Below, one piece after another: positions 35,581 to 44,029 of a stretch of 64,000 nucleotides of DNA (within the stretch, counting starts at the first letter, position 1; the number at the start of each line of letters is the position of its first letter). Position numbers and translations under genes: made by a program. The stretch is from positions 1-64,000 of the forward strand of contig JANQHQ010000020.1 in NCBI GenBank assembly GCA_028282595.1, given 5' to 3'. This DNA is from Chlorobium sp. GTDB lineage: Bacteria; Bacteroidota; Chlorobiia; Chlorobiales; Chlorobiaceae. The notes beneath the pieces were generated by a model. It ran no database searches, had not been told where the DNA came from, and was given only the letters and a program-made list of their open reading frames with translations.

Positions 35581-36699
35581 TCAGAACTTCACGACCATGT
35601 CCGCCTGCCAGAGCTGACGGTTGTCTTCGGTGTCGATACCCATTTCATGGTTGAGATACTTCAGCCCTACGGTCATGTTCTGGACGAGATGGTACTTGCC
35701 GCCCACCTCGAATCCGGCACCGTCCGTCCCACCGCCGAAACGATCGGAATCGGTGTAGGCGCCGACAACGGCATCTTTCTCAAGATAGGTGTAGTTGGCG
35801 TCGATCTCCCACTGGCCGACCTTTTTCGCCTTGCCGAGCTTGAAGCCCAGAACGTAACCTTCGTCGTTGTCGTTGACGTTATCGGCAACGTTGACACCGT
35901 ACTGACCGTAGGCCTTCCAGGGAAGACCCCCGCTGAATTTGCCCCCGATGCTGCCGAAGATCTCGAGCACGTTGAAGTCGTAGTCATAGGCGCCGGCGGT
36001 CATGGTGTCGGAGTTGCCGAACGTTTCGCCTTCCGCATCATCGAATCCGAGCACACCGCCGTCTTTGCCCTCGATGTTGTGGAAGTCATAGTAACCGGCA
36101 CCGAGGGTAAAGCCGAGATCCCCCGCCATTCCGGTGTAACCGAGCTGGGCGGCCCAGAAGAACGGATCTTCCTCGCTCTTGCTCAGCTCGTCGAGGAAGT
36201 AGTAACCGGCGACGAAGTTGAAGCCGGACTTCTGCTTCTTGCCGTCCTTGCCGTACTGGATGGTCAGACCTTCGAGCGTGAGATCGCTGTCCCAGACAAG
36301 GTCGTTGACACGCACAAGCGTGGTCTTGACCTCTCTTTTACCGAGAATGAAGTTGACGTTTCCGTCGAGGCCGAGGGCCATCGGGTGGAAATCGATGAAG
36401 GCCTGGTTGAGGTTGATATCCTTGGCGGTAAAACCGTCGCCGAGCGTCTGGTTCCTCGAAACCGGATCACCCGCACCGGCCGTCGAGAGCTGAACCCCGG
36501 CGCTGAGTTCCTCGGTAATCCACGGGAACACGCCGAAACGAACCCGGATACGATGGCGGTCGCGGTTATGCTCGACCTCGTCGTCGTTTCTGACCTCGTA
36601 ACGGTAACGGACATCACCTTTCCAGTTCCAGTCTGCGGCATGCGCGTTGCTCCACGCAAATGCAAGCAGAAGAAGGCAAAGCAATGATAATTTTTTCAT
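35581..36699 (-). CDS. Outer-membrane porin, probably for phosphate/anion uptake
   Basis: The 372-aa product has a signal peptide ending SNAHA before ADW. The rest is a run of alternating amphipathic strands ending in an aromatic residue (QADMVVKF), the usual outer-membrane barrel terminus. DNRDRHRIRVRFGVF-like strands near the N-terminus match putative porins of the Bacteroidota/Chlorobiota type. TGTTA repeats at 11-bp phase upstream and the following pstS1 gene tie it to phosphate limitation. Anion selectivity is inferred from context only. Confidence 0.82.
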   Translation of the reverse strand: MKKLSLLCLLLLAFAWSNAHAADWNWKGDVRYRYEVRNDDEVEHNRDRHRIRVRFGVFPWITEELSAGVQLSTAGAGDPVSRNQTLGDGFTAKDINLNQAFIDFHPMALGLDGNVNFILGKREVKTTLVRVNDLVWDSDLTLEGLTIQYGKDGKKQKSGFNFVAGYYFLDELSKSEEDPFFWAAQLGYTGMAGDLGFTLGAGYYDFHNIEGKDGGVLGFDDAEGETFGNSDTMTAGAYDYDFNVLEIFGSIGGKFSGGLPWKAYGQYGVNVADNVNDNDEGYVLGFKLGKAKKVGQWEIDANYTYLEKDAVVGAYTDSDRFGGGTDGAGFEVGGKYHLVQNMTVGLKYLNHEMGIDTEDNRQLWQADMVVKF

Positions 36700-36807
36700 G
36701 ATAGGAACGGATTAAAGTTTAGCAGGTCTTACTGTTGCTGCACGTCTGATGAACACCGGGCATCCACATGGAAAACGCCCTGACGCCAGCTAATTTATCA
36801 TTCGTTG

Positions 36808-36845
36808 TGTTAAGGAATTGTTACGGCTCTGAAAAGATCCTGTTA
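36808..36845 (-). promoter_or_regulatory. Tandem PHO-box-like repeats upstream of the porin
   Basis: On the plus strand TGTTA occurs at 36808, 36819 and 36841: spacings of exactly 11 and 22 bp. A degenerate TGAAA at 36830 fills the missing position. This gives four 11-bp-phased half-sites, i.e. two tandem PHO boxes, about 110 bp upstream of the porin start. The same TGTTA core is used upstream of pstC1. Confidence 0.6.
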
Positions 36846-36906
36846 CAACGTCCGCCCCGAAAAACGTCTTCAAAAAACGAAGCGGCGCGGCATATCCCGG
36901 GCGCAC

Positions 36907-37158
36907 TCAATCCATGACGATAACCGCCCCGTGATAGCGATTGTCGGGAAAAAGAACGCGCCCTTTGCGGTTGATGACGACATGCGGGTAGCGCGAATCC
37001 CTCAGGAGGTGCAGAACCTTTTTCAGTTCTTTCTTTCCGGAGGGTTTGATGAGGATATCCGCCACGCCTTCGACCTTCCTGATGTCGTGTTTGGCCATCT
37101 CCTCCTGCACAAAGACCTCACACTTCACGGTTTTTCTCAGCTCTTCCAGTTTCAGCAT
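36907..37158 (-). CDS. Small protein resembling the first part of a MurB/PCMH FAD-binding domain
   Basis: The 83-aa product has ADILIKPSGKKELKKVLHLLRD and a following ...NRYHGAVIVMD, a pattern like the beginning of FAD-linked oxidases and MurB (a sugar/flavin-binding alpha-beta unit). It is far too short to be an enzyme, and the remainder of a PCMH domain is not found next to it. It could be a stand-alone regulatory domain or a remnant. The start at 37158 is the only sensible one. It precedes the GNAT gene by 46 bp in the opposite order on the same strand. Confidence 0.5.
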   Translation of the reverse strand: MLKLEELRKTVKCEVFVQEEMAKHDIRKVEGVADILIKPSGKKELKKVLHLLRDSRYPHVVINRKGRVLFPDNRYHGAVIVMD

Positions 37159-37212
37159 AGGTCACGGTTAGTGTTACAAGCGTTGAGAGCGTCCTGCTCC
37201 TTGCCCCCCGCC

Positions 37213-37866
37213 TCATTGCCCGGCGGCGGTCAGTTTCCTGTCCAGAATACCCCGCATGCCCTCCGTCAGCTCGGTGTAAACCCGGCTGCGGCTGTTACGG
37301 ATTCGTCTGTACACCTTGAGAATGTCGAGCGTCAGGATGATCCGTGTGGAACTGCAGTTCAGATCGCCGAAAAGATGTTTTCCGATCACCTCGAAGCCGA
37401 GCACCCTCGTATGAAAATTGAGCGGAGAGTGCGCTTCGCCCTCGAACACGTCGGTTATGAAATGCGTGTAGTCCCTCTCGAGCACCTCCCTGGTCGCCGT
37501 ACGCATCAACCGGAGAGCGATCCTGGGATTCTTGCGGTATCTCTCCCTGATCATGAACCGCCCTATCTCGACATACCGGCCTTCACGTTTCATCCGGTCC
37601 ATGTCCACCCCCGGAAGAAGACTGACGTCGTACTCGTCGGGAAGTTCGAGGGGCGGATCGTACATGAGCCGCAATACTCCGGCCGTCCGGCCGTCCACCC
37701 TCGCGATGAACCAGGAGCAGCGGCCGCGCTCTTCGAGCACTTCGGGAAGCTGCTCTCCGGCCGTACGAATCCACTGTTTCTCGCGCATGAACACCTGCTC
37801 GACAACCTCGAGAGCGTCTCTGCGATCCTCTGCGCTCAGTACCCTTTTTACCGTTATCCCGGACAT
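37213..37866 (-). CDS. GNAT-family N-acyltransferase (acyl-ACP-dependent type suspected)
   Basis: The 217-aa protein resembles GNAT enzymes of the FeeM/AHL-synthase/OlsB group, with EVVEQVFMREKQW, RVDGRTAGVLRLMYDPPLELPDEYD, and EIGRFMIRERYRKNP as the acyl-carrier-binding core. These enzymes attach a fatty acyl chain to an amino group using acyl-ACP. Start at 37866 was chosen (MSGITVKRVL); the frame upstream belongs to the overlapping acyltransferase. It overlaps the PlsC-like gene by 13 bp. A GNAT next to a PlsC-like acyltransferase recalls OlsB/OlsA, which build ornithine lipids, but specificity is not proven. Confidence 0.7.
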   Translation of the reverse strand: MSGITVKRVLSAEDRRDALEVVEQVFMREKQWIRTAGEQLPEVLEERGRCSWFIARVDGRTAGVLRLMYDPPLELPDEYDVSLLPGVDMDRMKREGRYVEIGRFMIRERYRKNPRIALRLMRTATREVLERDYTHFITDVFEGEAHSPLNFHTRVLGFEVIGKHLFGDLNCSSTRIILTLDILKVYRRIRNSRSRVYTELTEGMRGILDRKLTAAGQ

Positions 37867-38708
37867 GGCTCCTCCGTTTGGTTGTTGGTCGATAGGGTCT
37901 TTCGATGAAACACCGGTGGTTCCGGAGCGACGTAACGCTTCCCGCACAGGGGGGAGAGCGCCCGCATGACGCGCTGCGTCGCACGCCACGCCAGCACGTG
38001 CCGTTCGGCCCGCCTCGAAACGCCTTCCGGGGCGTCCTTTTCCCCGGCGCGCAGGTACTCTTCCGCTAGATCGTCGAAGGAGAGCGGCCGGCCGATGGAG
38101 AGCACGATCTTTCCGAAAACGGGTATGCGCGCTTTTTGACGCCGCTGCGGATAATCGATGCCGACAGGCACCACGGGAACTCCGGAACGGAGCGCGATAT
38201 GGCCTACGCCGGTCTTCGCGGGCAGAAGCCTGAAAGGATCGCGGTTTCTCCTCCCCTCGGGGAAGATGCCGACCCTTTTGCCCTCCCGGAGCTTTTCGCA
38301 GGAACGCGAAATCGTGTCGCCCGCCGGAACCGCATCGGGACGACTAACCTCGATGAATGCGCTCGTCGACCTCTTGTGGTAGACGTACATGGGCTCGACG
38401 AGGTCGACCAGGCGGCCGGCGAACGGGATTTTTCCGAACATCCAGTCGATGACGAAACTTATCTTTCTCCCTTCGCCGTGATAGATGAGGAAGGCCGGAA
38501 CGAGCAGGGACTCGAGGGAATTGTTATGGTTGAAAGCGAAAATCAGGGGATCTTTCCTGCCCCGGATGTGCCCGAGCCCTTCAGCGCGGACGAGCAACAG
38601 GACGGGGATCATGAAAACGCGGAGCAGAAGGGACTCCGCCGGACCGAGAAGCGGCAGCTTTCCGAAAAGATGTTCCCGCAGAAATCCGGTTCTGGATATA
38701 TTTTTCAT
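37854..38708 (-). CDS. PlsC-family 1-acylglycerol-3-phosphate O-acyltransferase-like protein
   Basis: The 284-aa product has an N-terminal membrane-associated helix and the acyltransferase motifs FNHNNSLES (motif I), the motif-III FPEGRRNRD and a VPVGIDYP segment. PlsC enzymes transfer an acyl group to a lyso-lipid at the inner membrane. Motif I is atypical: the usual HX4D reads HNNSLE, with Glu at the Asp position. The start ATG at 38708 (MKNISRTGF) was preferred over 38861. It overlaps the GNAT gene, supporting a joint lipid-acylation pathway (OlsA-like). Confidence 0.78.
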   Translation of the reverse strand: MKNISRTGFLREHLFGKLPLLGPAESLLLRVFMIPVLLLVRAEGLGHIRGRKDPLIFAFNHNNSLESLLVPAFLIYHGEGRKISFVIDWMFGKIPFAGRLVDLVEPMYVYHKRSTSAFIEVSRPDAVPAGDTISRSCEKLREGKRVGIFPEGRRNRDPFRLLPAKTGVGHIALRSGVPVVPVGIDYPQRRQKARIPVFGKIVLSIGRPLSFDDLAEEYLRAGEKDAPEGVSRRAERHVLAWRATQRVMRALSPLCGKRYVAPEPPVFHRKTLSTNNQTEEPCPG

Positions 38709-38859
38709 GACGGAACGGAAATAGTTTCTCGTTTCGTACACAATCAATAACGGAAATGATTGTTGTCGAATGGTTACGGTCCGGTGAACATTCTGCAAAC
38801 TCGGCTCCGCCGCCGGAGGAACCGTAGTATCTATCCCGCCCGGTCCCGGGAAAAACACC

Positions 38860-40320
38860 ATGAACTGGCTTCAGAACATCGTCATTCTCGTCTCCGGCTT
38901 TCTGCTCTCGGAGATATTGATCGCGGCCAAAACGCACTACCGGCTGATCGCACACCTGCTCAGCCGCGGCCGGACAAGCGCAAGCAGCCTTCTCGGAACG
39001 CTGCTCGCCATTTCCTACGGCCTGTCGATCTTCTTTTCCAATACGGTGGTCGTCCTCGCCATGCTTCCCGTGACGAGAAGGCTTATCGCATCGTTCGGGG
39101 AAACGAAGCACCCCAAAACACTGGCCGCGCTCTTTTACTGCGCTCTTGTTTTCGGAGCGAATACCGGTGGAATGGCTTCACTGACGGGCAACGCCCTCAA
39201 TGTTGCGGCGACGGGCTTCGCCGATTTTCACCGGCTTCCCGGCATCGGCAATGTCACCTTCTTTTCGTGGCTCCTGATAGGCGTTCCCTCCACCCTCGCG
39301 CTCGCCTTTTCCGGCGCAGGGCTTCTCCGGGCGCACATTCCGCCGGAAATCGGTCCCCTGCCCCCGCAGAACAGCGAACGACGCGGAGCCGCCCTGCCGA
39401 AAAAACCGCTCTTTTTTTTTCTCGGCAACGTCGCGCTCGTCTTCACCCTCGGCGCCCTGCAGTTTCTGTTGAAGCCTCCTCCGCTTGCAGGCGGCATGAA
39501 CGGCGTCGATATCGCGTTTCTCACCTATCTGCTGTCCCTCGTGATTTTCTCCTTCATCATCCCGAGAAAATCGCCTACCGGCAGAAACACGCTCAAAAAC
39601 ATCGTTTTTTTCCTGTTTTTCGTCGCTGCTTTTCCGCTGCTTTTCACGGCACGGACGACCGAACAGCTCGAAAAACGCCTCAACCTTACCCTGTTGTCGC
39701 CCGTTCCTCCGGCAATCGACCGTCTTGTCCTCCGGATGCTCAACGCCGTCTGGCGGCCGCTCTTCGGAGAGTCGTTCGAAACGATGTCGATCCACAACTT
39801 CAATTCGGTGCTCTCGGTCAATCTCATCATACTCGAAATTCCCTACTTCGGCCTCTTTCTGATGGGAGCGACGGGAGCCCTTCTCCTGGCGGTCATCGCC
39901 ATTGGAGACAACCCCCTGACGCCGCAGATAGACGGAGTCGTCTTCACCGCTCTCGGCAACTACGGCGCGGGCCTGCTCTCCTCGGCGACGCATCCGGCGC
40001 CCCTGTTCGTACTCCTCGGCCTCGTGACCGTCTTCGCGACCGAATTCCTGAGCAACACGACGATTCTTCTGGTGCTTGCGCCGGCGATCCTTTCCATGCC
40101 TCCGTCGTTCGCGGCGGAGCCGTTGCTCCTGCTGCTCCTCGTGACCGTTTCTGCCTCGGGCGCTTTCATGAGCCCGATAGCGACTCCGGTCAACGCCCTG
40201 GCGTTCGGTGGTCTGGAAAACGTATCGCTGAAAACCGTGCTGAAACTCGGCTTTTTCATGAACATCATCGCCGCGCTCTGGATAAGCCTCGTCTTTCTGG
40301 CGCTCTCGCTCCTCCTCTGA
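38860..40320 (+). CDS. DASS/SLC13-family anion:Na+ symporter-like membrane protein
   Basis: The 486-aa protein has about 11 hydrophobic segments. The two re-entrant signatures of the divalent-anion/sodium symporter family are visible: SNTTILLVLAP with its preceding TEFL, and SASGAFMSPIATPVNALAFG near the C-terminus. An N-terminal half-repeat reads FFSNTVVVLAMLP and ANTGGMASLTGNALN. Substrates in the family include sulfate, phosphate, di- and tricarboxylates. It starts divergently from the PlsC-like gene. Which anion is carried cannot be told from sequence. Confidence 0.8.
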   Translation: MNWLQNIVILVSGFLLSEILIAAKTHYRLIAHLLSRGRTSASSLLGTLLAISYGLSIFFSNTVVVLAMLPVTRRLIASFGETKHPKTLAALFYCALVFGANTGGMASLTGNALNVAATGFADFHRLPGIGNVTFFSWLLIGVPSTLALAFSGAGLLRAHIPPEIGPLPPQNSERRGAALPKKPLFFFLGNVALVFTLGALQFLLKPPPLAGGMNGVDIAFLTYLLSLVIFSFIIPRKSPTGRNTLKNIVFFLFFVAAFPLLFTARTTEQLEKRLNLTLLSPVPPAIDRLVLRMLNAVWRPLFGESFETMSIHNFNSVLSVNLIILEIPYFGLFLMGATGALLLAVIAIGDNPLTPQIDGVVFTALGNYGAGLLSSATHPAPLFVLLGLVTVFATEFLSNTTILLVLAPAILSMPPSFAAEPLLLLLLVTVSASGAFMSPIATPVNALAFGGLENVSLKTVLKLGFFMNIIAALWISLVFLALSLLL

Positions 40321-40447
40321 GCCGGAAAAGATCTCCCCCTTCGGAAAAGTGTCCCGTTTTTTTCTAACTTTGTGCAACCGTTCGCGCCGCCTTCCGAACC
40401 GTAGCGGCGCTTGTTTCTCCGTTCATCCTTTCGACATCGGACCGGCA

Positions 40448-41119
40448 ATGGACACTCCGCAAAAGAAAACATGGAACAGCAGCGGCTCCTTCGACGCGGA
40501 GGCCGCCAAATGGGACGAAAACCCCCGGCGTATCGACCTGGCGCATCAGATCCTCTCGAGCCTCGACCGGATGCTGCCCTTCCGGAAGGAATGGAAGGCG
40601 ATGGAAGCCGGGTGCGGCACGGGCATGCTCTCCCTGCCGGTATCGGAGAGAGTTTCGTCGCTCACGGCGATCGACGCATCGGAGGGAATGCTCGGCGTGC
40701 TCGACCGGAAGGCCCGCGAAGAGAGGATAGAAAACATAACGACCATCCACTCCGACATCGCCGCATCCGGACCGGACGGGACGATCGACGGACCGTTCGA
40801 CCTCGTCTACAGCAGCATGACCTTCCATCACATCGAAAATACCCGCGCCCTGGTCCGCACGCTGACCGAAAGCCTGCTGCCCGGCGGCTGGCTTGCGGTC
40901 GCGGATCTCGACGAGGAGGACGGTTTCTTCCACGACCGGGAAAATGAAAACGTACACCACGGCTTCAACCGGGAATCGTTCGAAACGATGCTCCGGGAGG
41001 AGGGTTTCGACCATGTTTCGTTCACCACGGCCGCCTCGATGAACAAAGTGAACCGCGCGGGCCGGGATGCAACCTATACCGTCTTTCTCGCCGTCGCACG
41101 CAAAGGAGGGTGGCAATGA
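40448..41119 (+). CDS. Class I SAM-dependent methyltransferase
   Basis: The 223-aa protein begins with a short leader and has the SAM-binding motif I EAGCGTGMLSLPVS, an acidic motif II (IDAS), and DLVYSSMTFHHIENT as motif post-I. No substrate domain is recognisable; it resembles small-molecule or quinone-type methyltransferases. Start ATG at 40448 fits the fold; upstream frame residues are not conserved-looking. It overlaps the following HAD gene by ATGA (stop TGA and ATG share bases), so the two are translationally coupled. Confidence 0.88.
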   Translation: MDTPQKKTWNSSGSFDAEAAKWDENPRRIDLAHQILSSLDRMLPFRKEWKAMEAGCGTGMLSLPVSERVSSLTAIDASEGMLGVLDRKAREERIENITTIHSDIAASGPDGTIDGPFDLVYSSMTFHHIENTRALVRTLTESLLPGGWLAVADLDEEDGFFHDRENENVHHGFNRESFETMLREEGFDHVSFTTAASMNKVNRAGRDATYTVFLAVARKGGWQ

Positions 41120-41781
41120 GTTTCAGGGCGGTTATTTTCGATCTCGACGGAACGCTGCTCGATTCCATCGAGGATCTGGCAAACACCCTCAACAGTGTTC
41201 TGGAAAGCCACGGCCTCCCCCGGCACGGCATGAAGGAGTTCCGCTACCTTGTCGGCTACGGCATGCAGGAGCTTGTCAGAAAAGCTCTGCCGGAGCCGTT
41301 CAGGAACGACGCCGCACTCCTCGGCACGCTCCAGAAAGAGATGCAGGAACACTACGCCGAAACGTGGAAGGACAATACCCGGCCCTATCCCGGCATCGCC
41401 GGACTTCTGGACTGGCTCGAATCGAACCCGATCAAGAAAGGGGTGCTTTCCAACAAACCGGACAAATTCACCAGGCTCTGCGTCGAAACCCTGCTCGGCG
41501 CCTGGAAATTCGATCGTGTAACCGGACACCATCCGGGCATCGAGCACAAACCCGATCCGAAAGGCGCACTCGTGATGGCCGAAGAGATGGGAGTCAAACC
41601 GGAGGAGGTGCTCTACGTCGGCGACAGTGAAGTCGACATGCATACCGCAAACGCCGCGGGAATGTATCCGCTCGGTGTCCTCTGGGGATTCCGTTCGAAG
41701 CGGGAGTTGCTGGAGGGCGGCGCGAAAACCGTCGTCGAAACTCCGAAGGAGATCGTCGGCATGCTGACAAAAAAGCACTGA
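41116..41781 (+). CDS. HAD-family hydrolase, phosphoglycolate phosphatase-like
   Basis: The 221-aa protein has the HAD motif I FDLDGTLLDS near the N-terminus, a motif II Ser in GVLSNKPDKF, and motifs III/IV in HKPDPKGALVMAEEMG and YVGDSEVDMHTA. It belongs to the Gph/PGP branch that dephosphorylates 2-phosphoglycolate or similar small phosphates. An AAAGGAGG ribosome site at 41103-41110 sets the ATG at 41116 rather than a GTG at 41110. It is coupled to the methyltransferase gene. Confidence 0.9.
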   Translation: MSFRAVIFDLDGTLLDSIEDLANTLNSVLESHGLPRHGMKEFRYLVGYGMQELVRKALPEPFRNDAALLGTLQKEMQEHYAETWKDNTRPYPGIAGLLDWLESNPIKKGVLSNKPDKFTRLCVETLLGAWKFDRVTGHHPGIEHKPDPKGALVMAEEMGVKPEEVLYVGDSEVDMHTANAAGMYPLGVLWGFRSKRELLEGGAKTVVETPKEIVGMLTKKH

Positions 41782-41815
41782 GCTGAGCCGACCGGATCGG
41801 CGGCGGGAGCTCTTT

Positions 41816-42673
41816 TCAGAAACTCACGGAAAACCGGATCAGGTCGACCGGCCGCTCCCGAAGGGCCTCCAACCCGCCTTTCTTCCTCTCCTCCTCTTCC
41901 TTCTCGACCAGATCGCCCACCGCAAGGCCGACGGCCGTTCCGATGGCCGCTCCGAGCACGGTGTCGGAAAGCCAGTGCTTGTCTTCGTAAATGCGGTTCA
42001 TCACCGTAACGCCGGAAAGAAGATAGAGTCCGGCCGATACCCAGGGACGGTCGATTCTTCTGTGGAGAACCGAAGAGATGGCGAATGCCGCCGTGGTGTG
42101 GCCCGACGGCAACGACCAGCGGCTGCCGGTCGTCTCGAACCAGTTGAAACGCATGTTTCCCTCGTTCCGGTAGGGTCTCGAACGCCCGGCAACGGCTTTC
42201 AGCACCCCGGTTATCATGAGCGAAAAGGTATGCGCCTCGATCACCGCCCGGCCGGTCAGGCGCGTCCATTCGTCGTCCGCGAGCGTTCCGGCGAGATAGA
42301 GAGCGGAGCCGAGATAGTAACCGCTCGAAAGTTCGCCATAACGGTCCCCCACCGGAGAAAGAGCGTCGAGAACGGGGGTCCTCCGGCCGAGAGCGGATTC
42401 GCGCAGCGGCTCGTCGACCCACACGGCGGCAGCCGTGGCGGCAGCAGCGACGGCGGCTACCGTGGCCCACTCCCCGCCGTCGAAGCGCGCAGGGGAGGAA
42501 AACACATGCCTGAAATCCTCGAAGAAAAACGCCGCGTCGTCGGAAAGTCTTTCGGTGGCCGAACGGTCGCCAGCAAAGAGAGCCCGGGGGCCCGTCGTAA
42601 CAGCGAACGAGAGCAGGAGAAACACCAGCGCCGCACGCATTCCGGAACAGTGGTCGAACGCGTATGTATACAT
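41816..42673 (-). CDS. PAP2-family phosphatase, secreted or membrane-associated
   Basis: The 285-aa product shows the three PAP2 motifs KAVAGRSRPY, PSGHTTAAF and RIYEDKHWLSD, so it is a lipid- or small-phosphate phosphatase acting on the periplasmic side. The ATG at 42640 (MRAALVFLLLSFAVTT) gives a cleaner signal peptide than 42673; no strong Shine-Dalgarno decides. It is convergent with the HAD gene. The MITE-like copy E is 24 bp upstream of its 42673 start. Confidence 0.85.
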   Translation of the reverse strand: MYTYAFDHCSGMRAALVFLLLSFAVTTGPRALFAGDRSATERLSDDAAFFFEDFRHVFSSPARFDGGEWATVAAVAAAATAAAVWVDEPLRESALGRRTPVLDALSPVGDRYGELSSGYYLGSALYLAGTLADDEWTRLTGRAVIEAHTFSLMITGVLKAVAGRSRPYRNEGNMRFNWFETTGSRWSLPSGHTTAAFAISSVLHRRIDRPWVSAGLYLLSGVTVMNRIYEDKHWLSDTVLGAAIGTAVGLAVGDLVEKEEEERKKGGLEALRERPVDLIRFSVSF

Positions 42674-42697
42674 GCCTGAAGGCGAAATTCGTTTTCA

Positions 42698-42721
42698 GGG
42701 CACCAATTATTAGAGGTGCCC
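42698..42721. repeat. MITE-like element, copy E (24-bp minimal form)
   Basis: GGGCACC-AATTATTAGA-GGTGCCC: just the inverted ends with a 10-bp middle. Flanks TTCA and TTTA are near matches. It is a bare terminal inverted repeat of the family and may be a deletion derivative. Confidence 0.75.
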
Positions 42722-42841
42722 TTTACTTTTTACGGATAGAGTCGCTACATTGAAACAGCAGGGTGCGTACCGACGGGTCCCCGAAGCGTGCACCGGCAAA
42801 GGATCGTCCGCGCCCCCGGCCGGGTTCACCAATATAGTGCA

Positions 42842-44020
42842 ATGACGGTCAATACCACACTTCTCCAGAAAGCCTCGGATTACGTCCTCGAGCGTTTCGA
42901 AACCTCCGGTCAGGCGGACTCCGGCGCCTCTATCTATCACAACCTGAAACATACGCAGGAAACCGTGGAAGCGGCCCGAAGAATTACCGAAGGCATGGAG
43001 CTTTCCGGCCCGGAGGCAACAATGGTTCTCGTCGCCTGCTGGTTTCACGATGTGGGCTATAATGAGTCGGCCGAGGAGCACGAACAGAAAAGCGCGGACA
43101 TCGCCGAAGCATTCCTGAAGGATCAGGGCGCGGACCCGGAGACGCTGGTAACCGTCAGGGGGTGCATTCTCGCGACGAAAATCCCGCAGAAACCGGGGAA
43201 CCTGCTGGAACAGATCGTCTGCGACGCCGATCTCTCGCATCTCGGCTCGGCGAACTACCGGGAAAAAAGCCGGCTGCTGCGGAAAGAATTCGAACAAAAC
43301 GGCAACCGGTATACCGGCTCCGAATGGCTCCGGCTGAACATCGACTTTTTCCGCGCCCACGAGTACTTCACCCCGTTCGCCCGGGAAATGTACAACCCGA
43401 AAAAGTCCGAAAATCTCATCCGGCTCTATGAAGAGCTGACGAAGAAAAAAACCGACGGGAAAACCGGAAAAAAAGAGGCGAAAAAAGACCGGAACCGGGG
43501 AGTGGAACGGAACATGGAGGTGTACTACCGGACCTCGTCGAGAAACCACGTGAGTTTCAGCGCGATCGTCGATCAGAAAGCCAACATCATGATCCAGACG
43601 AACTCGCTCATCTTCTCGATCATCATTTCGCTTCTCGTCAGAAAGCTCGACCAGCTTCCGGATCTGATCATTCCAACCTTCATTATGCTTTTCACCTGCG
43701 TCGCGACCATCGTCACCTCCGTTCTGGCCACGAGGCCGAAGGTAACGCGCCATGTAACGACGATCGACGATATCAAGGACAGAAAAGCGAACCTGCTGTT
43801 TTTCGGCTCGTTCGTCAATCTCGACCTGGACCAGTACGAATGGGGCGTCAAGGAGATGCTCGCCGACAAGCCCTACTACATCGCGAACATGATCCGCGAC
43901 ACCTACTATCTCGGCAGGGTGCTCGACAAAAAATACAAGTACCTGAAACTTTCCTACGATATCTTCATGGTCGGCCTGATCCTCTCCATCAGCCTCTACG
44001 CTTACGCATTCACCTCCTGA
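42842..44020 (+). CDS. HD-domain protein fused to a Pycsar-effector-like transmembrane domain (PycTM/DUF5706)
   Basis: The 392-aa product has an HD metal-phosphohydrolase domain (about 20-150) with YHNLKHTQETVE, the HD pair in CWFHDVGYN and SLASHLG-like D residues. It has a lysine-rich linker (about 205-225) and then a C-terminal domain (about 225-392) with SRNHVSFSAIVDQKANIMIQTNS and two membrane helices. The latter matches Pycsar system effector family proteins, in which TM effectors respond to cyclic pyrimidine nucleotides. The fusion suggests that an HD phosphodiesterase could clear the nucleotide that the TM domain senses. It is convergent, 9 bp apart, with a class III cyclase gene. Function as defence is inference. 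Confidence 0.82.
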   Translation: MTVNTTLLQKASDYVLERFETSGQADSGASIYHNLKHTQETVEAARRITEGMELSGPEATMVLVACWFHDVGYNESAEEHEQKSADIAEAFLKDQGADPETLVTVRGCILATKIPQKPGNLLEQIVCDADLSHLGSANYREKSRLLRKEFEQNGNRYTGSEWLRLNIDFFRAHEYFTPFAREMYNPKKSENLIRLYEELTKKKTDGKTGKKEAKKDRNRGVERNMEVYYRTSSRNHVSFSAIVDQKANIMIQTNSLIFSIIISLLVRKLDQLPDLIIPTFIMLFTCVATIVTSVLATRPKVTRHVTTIDDIKDRKANLLFFGSFVNLDLDQYEWGVKEMLADKPYYIANMIRDTYYLGRVLDKKYKYLKLSYDIFMVGLILSISLYAYAFTS

Positions 44021-44029
44021 AGCTTCCAC

